Positions 45,743 to 52,548 of a DNA stretch of 52,548 nucleotides are shown one piece after another. Location of the stretch: NCBI RefSeq assembly GCF_001645185.1, contig NZ_LXTQ01000002.1, positions 1 to 52,548 on the forward strand, read 5' to 3'. The notes under the pieces were generated by a model. The model was given only the letters and a program-made list of their open reading frames with translations. It was not told where the DNA came from and did not search any database. Source of the DNA: Methylobacillus sp. MM3. GTDB taxonomy: Bacteria; Pseudomonadota; Gammaproteobacteria; Burkholderiales; Methylophilaceae. Made by a program: the position numbers and the translations under genes. Numbering within the stretch: position 1 is the first letter of the stretch; each line of letters starts with the position of its first letter.

Positions 45743-46608
45743 CGTCCAGGTTGGCTCTGGGTACGGCCCAGTTGGGTCTCCGCTACGGTGTGGCTAACAC
45801 CGTCGGCCAGGTGCCACGGCATGCCGCCTATTCCATACTGGAGCGAGCCGCACAAGCCGGCATCGATACGCTGGACACGGCAATTGCCTATGGTGACAGC
45901 GAGGCCTGTCTGGGCGAGTACGGTGTTGCTGATTGGCATGTCATCACCAAGTTGCCGGCGCTGCCGAATACGCTAGCCAATGTCGAGACCTGGGTGGAAA
46001 GCCAGGTGGTCTGTTCTCTGGAGCGATTGCGCATACCGAGGCTTGGCGCTTTGTTGCTGCATCGTCCGATGGATCTGCTGGGAGAGCGAGGTCCACAACT
46101 GCTCCAGGCCTTGCATTCCCTGCGGCAGGGGGGCTTGTTCGAAGCCATCGGCGTATCGATTTATGCTCCTGATGAGCTGGATCGTTTGTGGAAGGTGTTC
46201 AGGCCGGATCTGGTTCAGGTGCCCTTGAACGTGCTGGATCGTCGTTTGATCCATACCGGCTGGCTCGATCGTCTGCATAAGGTAGGGGTGCGTGTCCATA
46301 TCCGATCCGTATTCCTGCAGGGGCTGCTGCTTATGTCCGCACAATCGCGCCCCGACTACTTCCAACCCTGGCGGGAACTGCTGGACGCTTGGTCAGCATG
46401 GTGTTGCGAACATCGCTGTTCCGCGCTTCGGTCGGCATTGGGCTTCGCTCTGGCACAAAAGGGCGTGGAGCGTGTCATCGTTGGCGTCGACTCCATCAGC
46501 CAGCTTGAAGATATCCTCGAAGCCAGTGCCCAGCCACCGTTGCCTCTGCCTGATCTATACTCCGACAACCTGAAACTACTCGAACCCTCGCGTTGGATGC
46601 TGAAATGA
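45739..46608 (+). CDS. Aldo/keto reductase in the nonulosonic acid cluster
   Basis: The 289-residue protein opens LALGTAQLGLRYGVAN and has the catalytic D and Y in DTAIAYGDSE, the lysine in VITKLPA, and LLHRPMDLL, all on an (alpha/beta)8 barrel pattern. ATG 45739 (ATGA overlap with the methyltransferase) is preferred over 45715 and GTG 45700. Reductases of this kind recur in pseudaminic/legionaminic clusters, but their substrate is not settled. It may reduce a keto intermediate made by the fused aminotransferase or act before it. Confidence 0.82.
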   Translation: MTSRLALGTAQLGLRYGVANTVGQVPRHAAYSILERAAQAGIDTLDTAIAYGDSEACLGEYGVADWHVITKLPALPNTLANVETWVESQVVCSLERLRIPRLGALLLHRPMDLLGERGPQLLQALHSLRQGGLFEAIGVSIYAPDELDRLWKVFRPDLVQVPLNVLDRRLIHTGWLDRLHKVGVRVHIRSVFLQGLLLMSAQSRPDYFQPWRELLDAWSAWCCEHRCSALRSALGFALAQKGVERVIVGVDSISQLEDILEASAQPPLPLPDLYSDNLKLLEPSRWMLK

Positions 46609-48632
46609 AAACCGTCGCCATAGTACAAGCCCGCATGGGCTCAACCCGTCTGCCCAACAAGGTCATGAAACCCATGACGGACGTGCCCATGATCGAGTTG
46701 CTGCTCTCGCGGCTCAAGCAGGCCAGGGAGATCGACCAGGTCGTCGTGGCAACCTCGCACGCCGCGGAAAATGCGCCGCTGGTGGAACATGTCAGGAAAC
46801 TCGGCATTGCCATAGAGCAAGGGAGCGAGAACGATGTGCTGGACCGTTTCCTGCAGGCCGCCAAGGCGCATCATGCGGATGCCATCGTCCGCATTACGGG
46901 CGATTGTCCGCTCGTCGATCCGGGGCTGGTGGACGAGGCGGTACGGCGATTCAAGGCTGCCGGAGTGGATTATTTCAGCAATGTCAGCCCACCGACTTAC
47001 CCGGATGGACTCGATATCGAGGTCTTCACGCGTGATGCGTTGGACCAGGCGAGCCGGGAGACCGACAAGCCCTTCGACCGCGAACACGTGACACCCTATC
47101 TGCGCACTTCTGGCAGCTTCAGGCAAGCGAATATGCAGCATTCCAACGATCTTTCTGCGCTGCGCTGGACGGTCGACGAAGCTGCCGACTTCGAGGTGAT
47201 CGAGAAAGTCTTTCAACATTTCGCCCCGCACACGGATTTCGGCTGGCTGCAGGTGCTGGACCTGCAGCAGCGTGAGCCTGCGCTGTTCTCGGCCAACCAG
47301 AACCTGATGCGCAACGAAGGTGCCGTTTTGGGCACTGGGCAGAAACTGTGGAAGCGCGCCAAACAGGTGATCCCAGGCGGCAACATGCTGCTTTCCAAGC
47401 GGGCCGAGATGTTCCTGCCGGAACAATGGCCGGCCTATTTCAGCCGAGCCAAGGGCTGCAAGGTATGGGACATGGACGGCAACGAGTTCATCGACATGTC
47501 TATCATGGGCATAGGCACCAACATCCTGGGGTACGGCCACCCTGAAGTCGATGCGGCTGTAAGCAGGGCAGTCGGGGACGGCAACATGTCCACCCTCAAT
47601 TGTCCGGAAGAAGTCTACTTGGCCGAGCGGCTAGTCGAGATTCACCCCTGGGCCGACATGGTTCGGTTGGCACGCACCGGCGGCGAGGCCAACGCCATCG
47701 CCATACGCATCGCCAGGGCGGCTTCGGGCAAGGACAAGGTCGCCATCTGCGGCTACCATGGCTGGCACGACTGGTATCTTTCAGCCAACCTTGGCGATGA
47801 AAAGAACCTGGCCGGACACCTGCTGCCGGGACTCGAGCCCAAGGGGGTACCGGAAAGCCTGCGCGGCACGGTATTCCCTTTCAACTACAACAATTTTGCC
47901 GAGTTGGAGGCGTTGGTCAGTGAGCATGACATCGGCGTGATCAAAATGGAAGTGTCGCGCAACAAGGGGCCGGAAGACGATTTTCTGCACAAGGTACGTA
48001 AGCTGGCCACGGATCGCAGCATAGTGCTGATCTTCGACGAGTGTACATCCGGATTCCGACAAACCTTCGGCGGCCTGCACAAAATGTATGGGGTGGAACC
48101 CGATATGGCCATGTTCGGCAAGGCACTCGGCAACGGCTACGCCATTACCGCTACCATCGGGCGGCGCGAGATCATGGAAGCGGCGCAATCCACTTTCATC
48201 AGCAGTACCTTCTGGACCGAGCGCATCGGGCCTACCGCCGCCCTGAAGACGCTCGAAGTGATGGGGCGCCTGCAGTCGTGGGAGACCATCACGCAGACCG
48301 GATACCGGATTCGCGAGGGATGGCAGGCCCTCGCCCAGCGGCACGGGCTTATGCTCGAGCATTGGGGCCTTCCCGCGCTTACCGGGTTCACCATCAAGAG
48401 CCCTGTTGCACTCGCCTACAAGACCCTGATCACGCAGGAAATGCTCGCCAAGGGCTATCTGGCAGGCAACAGCATCTATGCCTGCATCGAACACACGCCC
48501 GAGGTGGTAGCCGCTTATTTCGATGCGCTCGATCCCATCTTCGCTCTCATCAGGGAGTGCGAGGACGGCCGTGATGTGACGGGACTGCTCAAGGGGCCGG
48601 TCTGCCACAGCGGATTCAAGCGCCTCAATTGA
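46605..48632 (+). CDS. Fusion: SpsF-type cytidylyltransferase + class III aminotransferase
   Basis: The 675-residue protein is two enzymes in one chain. Residues 1 to about 240 are a COG1861/SpsF nucleotidyltransferase (VAIVQARMGSTRLPNKVM, RITGDCPLVDP), likely forming the CMP-sugar. Residues about 245-675 resemble glutamate-1-semialdehyde aminomutase, with IPGGNMLLSKR, DECTSGFRQ and the PLP lysine K506 in MFGKALGNGYA. It starts in the preceding stop (ATGA). The aminotransferase half is not needed for ordinary CMP-pseudaminic acid, so it may place an extra amino group. It is unlikely to be true HemL, given its context. Confidence 0.85.
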   Translation: MKTVAIVQARMGSTRLPNKVMKPMTDVPMIELLLSRLKQAREIDQVVVATSHAAENAPLVEHVRKLGIAIEQGSENDVLDRFLQAAKAHHADAIVRITGDCPLVDPGLVDEAVRRFKAAGVDYFSNVSPPTYPDGLDIEVFTRDALDQASRETDKPFDREHVTPYLRTSGSFRQANMQHSNDLSALRWTVDEAADFEVIEKVFQHFAPHTDFGWLQVLDLQQREPALFSANQNLMRNEGAVLGTGQKLWKRAKQVIPGGNMLLSKRAEMFLPEQWPAYFSRAKGCKVWDMDGNEFIDMSIMGIGTNILGYGHPEVDAAVSRAVGDGNMSTLNCPEEVYLAERLVEIHPWADMVRLARTGGEANAIAIRIARAASGKDKVAICGYHGWHDWYLSANLGDEKNLAGHLLPGLEPKGVPESLRGTVFPFNYNNFAELEALVSEHDIGVIKMEVSRNKGPEDDFLHKVRKLATDRSIVLIFDECTSGFRQTFGGLHKMYGVEPDMAMFGKALGNGYAITATIGRREIMEAAQSTFISSTFWTERIGPTAALKTLEVMGRLQSWETITQTGYRIREGWQALAQRHGLMLEHWGLPALTGFTIKSPVALAYKTLITQEMLAKGYLAGNSIYACIEHTPEVVAAYFDALDPIFALIRECEDGRDVTGLLKGPVCHSGFKRLN

Positions 48633-48643
48633 GAAAACCGGTC

Positions 48644-50158
48644 ATGCGAGTCGCCATCCGCGTCGATGCTTCCGTGCAGATTGGGACAGGCCATTTCATG
48701 CGCTGCCTGACCTTGGCGGATGCGCTCAAGGCGCGCGGCGCCGAAGTCTGCTTCGTGTCCCGGCATCTGCCAGACCATTTGCGCGCGATGCTCGACGCTA
48801 GGCCGCATGGCTTCAAACTGCTCGAAACGACAACGGAAGATGTCGAACTTGGGAAACTCGACCACTCGGCCTGGCTGGGAGTCAGTCAGGCCAGGGATGC
48901 GATGGATACCCTTGAGGCGCTATTTGGAGATGGTTGGGATTGGCTGGTCGTCGACCATTATGCGCTGGATATTCATTGGGAATCGGTGCTTCGTCCAGTG
49001 GTCGGGAGAATTTTCGTCATCGATGACATTGCGAATCGTCAGCATGATTGCGACCTACTGCTGGATCAGAATGTATATCCTGATAAGCAGTCGCGATACC
49101 TTGGCAAGGTGCCGGAGAAATGCCGTCAATTGCTTGGGCCGCGTTACGCACTGCTACGTGAAGAATTTAGTATCCTCCGTCAACACCTTTCCCTTCGCCA
49201 GGGACCTGTAAACAGACTGTTAGTATTCTTCGGCGGCATGGACGTAGATGACCATACCAGCCTTGCCTTGCAGACGTTGGCTAAAATCGGGCTGCCAGTC
49301 ATGCGGGTGGATGTGGTGATCGGCATACAGCATCCGGCACGCGCCCAGATCGAGGCTATGTGCCTTGAGCATGGATACTGCTGTCATGTGCAGACGAATA
49401 GGATGGCGGAACTGATGGCATCGGCGGATCTGTCCATTGGGGCGGGGGGGGCGACGCTTTGGGAACTTTGCAGCCTTGGATTGCCCACCATCGCATTTGC
49501 CACGGCGGAAAACCAGTTGGATCAAATCCGAGGTGCCGCATCGGAAGGTCTGTTGTACGCGCCGGACAGTAAACCGGGATTCGCCCAGGCGATTGCGCTG
49601 CATTTGCCCGCGTTGCTGGATAACGGCGAGTTGCGGAGCCTCGTTTCTCGTAATGGTATGCAGGCCGTCGACGGCAAAGGCGCGCTTCGTGTGGCCAGCA
49701 TGATGGGGTGTGCTGGCCTGGTACTCAGAATGGCTCGCCCAGAGGATTCCGAGGCTGTTTTTGCTTGGCGTAACCATCTTAGTATCAGGGAGGTTTCCCG
49801 CAGCCCCGCGCCAATACCATGGGACAATCATAAGGTATGGTTCTCGGAAGTGCTCAATAATCACAACAGATTGCTCTTGATCGCGGAAATGGATGCCGTG
49901 CCGGTCGGCGTCGTACGTTTCGATATCCAGGATGCCAAGGCAGAAATTTCGTTATACCTGGTACCTGGACAGCCAGGTGCGGCAAGCGGGCGCGACTTGC
50001 TGCAAAGCGCAGAAGCCTGGTTAGCTCGGAACCGCCTGGATGTGGAAATACTTCATGCCCACGTGATGGGTGCGAATGGACGTTCAGTCGGCTTGTTTCA
50101 AAGGGCGGGTTATGGGGTCGAGTCAATTTTCTATGTTAAGAAACTCAATCCGATATGA
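48644..50158 (+). CDS. pseG: Fusion: PseG hydrolase + PseH N-acetyltransferase
   Basis: Residues 1 to about 350 are PseG, the GT-B-fold hydrolase that removes UDP: IGTGHFMRC with H17, the position of the catalytic histidine in Campylobacter PseG, and SIGAGGATLWELCSLGLP. Residues about 358-504 are a GNAT domain (LVLRMARPEDSEAVFAWRN onward) like PseH, which acetylates the 4-amino group. The two steps are successive in the pathway (acetylation, then hydrolysis). ATG 48644 is chosen over TTG 48629. A G8 tract (49444-49451) encodes the GAGG motif. Confidence 0.9.
   Translation: MRVAIRVDASVQIGTGHFMRCLTLADALKARGAEVCFVSRHLPDHLRAMLDARPHGFKLLETTTEDVELGKLDHSAWLGVSQARDAMDTLEALFGDGWDWLVVDHYALDIHWESVLRPVVGRIFVIDDIANRQHDCDLLLDQNVYPDKQSRYLGKVPEKCRQLLGPRYALLREEFSILRQHLSLRQGPVNRLLVFFGGMDVDDHTSLALQTLAKIGLPVMRVDVVIGIQHPARAQIEAMCLEHGYCCHVQTNRMAELMASADLSIGAGGATLWELCSLGLPTIAFATAENQLDQIRGAASEGLLYAPDSKPGFAQAIALHLPALLDNGELRSLVSRNGMQAVDGKGALRVASMMGCAGLVLRMARPEDSEAVFAWRNHLSIREVSRSPAPIPWDNHKVWFSEVLNNHNRLLLIAEMDAVPVGVVRFDIQDAKAEISLYLVPGQPGAASGRDLLQSAEAWLARNRLDVEILHAHVMGANGRSVGLFQRAGYGVESIFYVKKLNPI
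49444..49451 (+). repeat. Poly-G tract (G8) inside the PseG domain
   Basis: Eight G in frame, encoding the conserved GAGGAT substrate-binding loop. A one-base slip would remove the rest of PseG and all of PseH. Confidence 0.75.
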
Positions 50159-50222
50159 ATCATGAATTCAAGATTGCTTATACGTCGATAAAATCTTCCG
50201 GGGCTTTCAGGATATAAAAACT

Positions 50223-51125
50223 ATGGACAACTCATTTTTTGATTTCGCAGAAGCGCGTGCTGTATACCAGAAAGGAGAGAATGTAACTGAATTCCTGAGA
50301 AAACAAGCCGGAGTGGAGAAAAATACAACTAAAATCATAGAGATAGCCTATGACCTCCAAGCCGGGAGTTATATAACTCAAGTTGCTGGGAACCCAGGCT
50401 ATTTCGAATCGTATACCACCGAGTTGTCCGAGATTCTAGACAGGTATCTTACAGCAGGAGATAGTATTCTGGACGTGGGCACAGGCGAACTCACAACGCT
50501 GACTGGTCTTGTCGACAAGGTCAGTATGGATATTTCCGAAATATATGCCTTCGATATCAGTTGGAGCCGAGTGGCTTATGGTGCGCGATTTGCCAAGTCC
50601 AGACTTAGGCCGGACATTTATGGAAGGCTTAGGTTGTTTACTGCGGATATCCACGCGATTCCTCTGATGGACAATTCCATTGACGTTGTGATCAGCAGCC
50701 ATGCGTTGGAACCGAACGGCGGCAAGGAAACGGAATTGATGAAGGAGCTTATGCGGGTTGCGCGGAAGAAGCTGGTGCTGTTCGAGCCTAGTTTCGAAAA
50801 CAATTCGCCGGAAGGTAAAGAGCGGATGTCCCGCCTTGGCTATATCCGCGGTCTTCCGGAAGCCATCAATGCAAGCGGCGGAAAACTGCTGGACTATGTA
50901 ATGATCAAGTCGACAGGCAATCCTTTGAACCCGACGGCGGCTTACATCATCGACACGAACAAAAGGGATTTTGCCTGCCAGAAGGTCGCGGGGAGCCATA
51001 TTCCGATCCGGGAACCAGTTCACGGCTGCTTCGGTTGTCAGACTGCTATTTCTCCCCACAACATGGATATGCCTATCCCATCATCGGGGGAATGCCGATC
51101 ATGCGCTCCAGTGCGGCAGTTTTGA
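50223..51125 (+). CDS. SAM-dependent methyltransferase, C-terminus probably frameshifted
   Basis: As read, a 300-residue protein with a helical N-terminus and SAM motif SILDVGTGELTTL near residue 80, then VVISSHALEPNGG. After about 50978 (DFAC) the frame degrades. Adding one C there yields LSDCYFSPQHGYAYPIIGGM, a Trm112-like end commonly found in such proteins, stopping at TAG 51152-51154, which overlaps the pseI ATG (ATGGTAG). So the true or ancestral gene is probably 50223-51154. The 64-bp gap upstream is AT-rich with no clear promoter. The acceptor is unknown. Confidence 0.78.
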   Translation: MDNSFFDFAEARAVYQKGENVTEFLRKQAGVEKNTTKIIEIAYDLQAGSYITQVAGNPGYFESYTTELSEILDRYLTAGDSILDVGTGELTTLTGLVDKVSMDISEIYAFDISWSRVAYGARFAKSRLRPDIYGRLRLFTADIHAIPLMDNSIDVVISSHALEPNGGKETELMKELMRVARKKLVLFEPSFENNSPEGKERMSRLGYIRGLPEAINASGGKLLDYVMIKSTGNPLNPTAAYIIDTNKRDFACQKVAGSHIPIREPVHGCFGCQTAISPHNMDMPIPSSGECRSCAPVRQF

Positions 51126-51147
51126 CAACAGCGTTTGAAACGCTCGT

Positions 51148-52215
51148 ATGGTAGCTTTGCCTATGGAGATCGCCGGCATTCCTATCGGCCCAGGCTACAA
51201 GCCTTTCGTGATTGCCGAAATGTCAGGTAATCATAACCAGTCGCTGGGGCGCGCCTTGCAGATTGTTGACGCCGCTGCCGATGCCGGGGTAAGTGCCCTC
51301 AAGCTACAGACCTACACGCCCGATACCATGACCATCGATCTGGATGAGCGCGAATTCCACATTGGCGATCCGGAAAGTCTGTGGAGCGGTACCTCGCTTT
51401 ACAAGTTGTATGGCGAAGCCTGCACGCCGTGGGAGTGGCACGAGTCCATTTTCGCGCATGCCAGGACGCGCGGGCTGATCCCTTTCAGCACGCCGTTCGA
51501 CGACACGGCGGTGGATTTTCTCGAAAGCCTGAACGTGTCTTGCTACAAGATCGCATCGTTCGAGAATACCGACTTGTCGCTGATTCGCCGCGTGGCGGCC
51601 ACCGGCAAGCCGCTCATTATTTCCACGGGCATGGCAACCGTTGCCGAACTGGGTGAAACCGTGCAAGCAGCGCGCGAGGCGGGATGCAGGGATATGGTCC
51701 TGCTCAAGTGCACCAGCACCTATCCGGCTACCCCGGAAAACACTAATATCCTCACCATCCCGCACATGCGCGAGCTGTTCGGCTGCGAGGTCGGCCTCTC
51801 GGACCATACCATGGGGGTGGGGGTGGCCGTGGCCAGTGTGGCGCTTGGGGCGACGGTGATCGAAAAGCACTTCACCTTGAACCGGGCTGATGGCGGCGTG
51901 GATAGCGTCTTTTCCATGGAGCCTGATGAAATGGCTCAACTCGTGGCGGAAACGGAGCGTGCGTGGCAGGCACTGGGGCATGTCAGCTATGGTCCGACCG
52001 AGGCAGAAAAGAAATCCCTGCAGTTCCGGCGATCCCTCTACATTGTGCAGGACATGAAGGCGGGGGATATCCTCAGCCATGTGAACCTGCGCGCCATTCG
52101 GCCCGGCTTGGGTCTGCCCCCGAAGTACATGGAAGTGCTGGTTGGCAAGCGGGTGGCGCGGGACGTTGGGCGAGGCACGCCTATGGGGTGGCAACTGCTC
52201 GCAAGGGATGACTGA
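51148..52215 (+). CDS. pseI: Pseudaminic acid synthase
   Basis: The 355-residue NeuB-family enzyme has an N-terminal TIM barrel (FVIAEMSGNHNQSLGRAL, ALKLQTYTPDTM, CYKIASFEN, GLSDHTMG, VIEKHFTL) and a C-terminal SAF/antifreeze-like domain (IRPGLGLPPKYMEVLVGK). It condenses the 6-deoxy-altrosamine product of PseG with phosphoenolpyruvate. The EMSGNHNQSL opening favours PseI over sialic acid synthase. ATG 51148 is used; ATG 51163 is an alternative. Confidence 0.95.
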   Translation: MVALPMEIAGIPIGPGYKPFVIAEMSGNHNQSLGRALQIVDAAADAGVSALKLQTYTPDTMTIDLDEREFHIGDPESLWSGTSLYKLYGEACTPWEWHESIFAHARTRGLIPFSTPFDDTAVDFLESLNVSCYKIASFENTDLSLIRRVAATGKPLIISTGMATVAELGETVQAAREAGCRDMVLLKCTSTYPATPENTNILTIPHMRELFGCEVGLSDHTMGVGVAVASVALGATVIEKHFTLNRADGGVDSVFSMEPDEMAQLVAETERAWQALGHVSYGPTEAEKKSLQFRRSLYIVQDMKAGDILSHVNLRAIRPGLGLPPKYMEVLVGKRVARDVGRGTPMGWQLLARDD

Positions 52216-52548
52216 CTGCCTGTAATAGCTTTTCCAGTTCCATCGCGCGGCCTCCCCAAGTCGGCACGGTTTTGTCGTCCCCAGACCTCGCCTCAGCCAA
52301 GACCGCTTTGATTTTGCTTGCCAGATCAGTATCGTTCTCTGGCGCGTAGGTCACGATGCCGCTGGGATCCTGCTCTCCTGCCAGTACGCCTACTCCCGCT
52401 GCGATTACCGGCAGCCCACATGCTTGCATTTCCAGTATCTTCTGCGGGTGACAGTAGCGGGCAAAGAGCGAATCCCGGTTGCAGACGACGCCGATGTCGA
52501 GCGCGCCGAACACATTGGGTACCTCGGTATGAGAGAGATTTCCCAGAT
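52181..52548 (-). CDS. Glycosyltransferase, C-terminal part (runs off the right edge)
   Basis: The frame is open to the window edge. About 122 residues are visible, with EVPNVFGALDIGVV, HPQKILEMQACGLPVIAAGVG and GIVTYAPENDTDLASKI. The KILEMQACGLPVIA stretch is the donor-sugar-binding E-x7-E region of GT-B glycosyltransferases (group 1). It is convergent with pseI and overlaps its last 35 bases. It suggests that the glycan locus continues to the right; donor and acceptor are unknown. Confidence 0.8.
   Translation of the reverse strand, partial: LGNLSHTEVPNVFGALDIGVVCNRDSLFARYCHPQKILEMQACGLPVIAAGVGVLAGEQDPSGIVTYAPENDTDLASKIKAVLAEARSGDDKTVPTWGGRAMELEKLLQAVSHPLRAVATP

Noticed and set aside
46605-48632. 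Calling the aminotransferase half HemL (haem biosynthesis)
   Set aside because: The fusion to a cytidylyltransferase and the location inside a nonulosonic acid operon point to sugar chemistry.

Overview
This window looks like chromosome of an autotrophic betaproteobacterium, most plausibly Gallionellaceae or a relative in Nitrosomonadales. That placement is inferred from gene content and order, not from a marker-gene tree. It holds two Calvin-cycle genes (the tail of fructose-1,6-bisphosphatase and a class I phosphoribulokinase), LPS-export genes (lptD, lptE), a type IV pilus pilB-pilC pair, and the order xseB-ispA-dxs-folE2. No tRNA, rRNA, CRISPR array or complete IS element was recognised.

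Layout. 0-10.2 kb: the fbp tail and a small unknown gene, then a long leftward block leuS-lptE-holA-proA-nadD-rsfS-rlmH followed by repair and accessory genes (photolyase, DUF488, four-cysteine uracil-DNA glycosylase). leuS and phosphoribulokinase are divergent, and each has a consensus -10 in the 174-bp gap. 11-17.7 kb: leftward lptD-surA-pdxA-rsmA-adk, interrupted between surA and pdxA by a 259-bp element with 22-bp terminal inverted repeats. 17.9-23.9 kb: rightward amgK-murU-pepP-ubiH-ubi-dsbC; the first five genes are chained by 1-4 nt stop/start overlaps. 24-27 kb: leftward pilB-pilC. 27-34 kb: cspA, icd, rluE, a glutamine amidotransferase, aroC, an MFS transporter and a periplasmic retropepsin-like protein. 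33-37 kb: leftward xseB-ispA-dxs-folE2. 37-41 kb: a large PilZ-like protein, an esterase, a metallo-beta-lactamase-fold protein and a broken cyclic-nucleotide-binding/rhodanese gene.

From about 41.6 kb the window becomes a surface-glycan region. An AT-richer UDP-glucuronate decarboxylase gene is followed by a tightly coupled nonulosonic (pseudaminic-type) acid cluster: pseB, pseC, a methyltransferase, an aldo/keto reductase, a cytidylyltransferase fused to a class III aminotransferase, a PseG-PseH fusion, a second methyltransferase and pseI. A glycosyltransferase enters from the right edge on the opposite strand. PseB, PseC, PseH, PseG, PseI and the SpsF-like domain cover every step from UDP-GlcNAc to a CMP-activated pseudaminic-type sugar. 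The extra aminotransferase, reductase and methyltransferases suggest a modified sugar.

The most interesting signals are: (1) the fused enzymes and extra tailoring genes of the nonulosonic acid cluster; (2) G9, G7 and G8 tracts inside pseC and pseG that could act as contingency loci; (3) a decayed second rhodanese domain, full of stops and frame changes, just upstream of the decarboxylase; (4) the 259-bp MITE-like element and a 55-bp relative 19 kb away, both beginning on the last base of a TAA stop codon; (5) single-base losses confined to the accessory 40-51 kb region.
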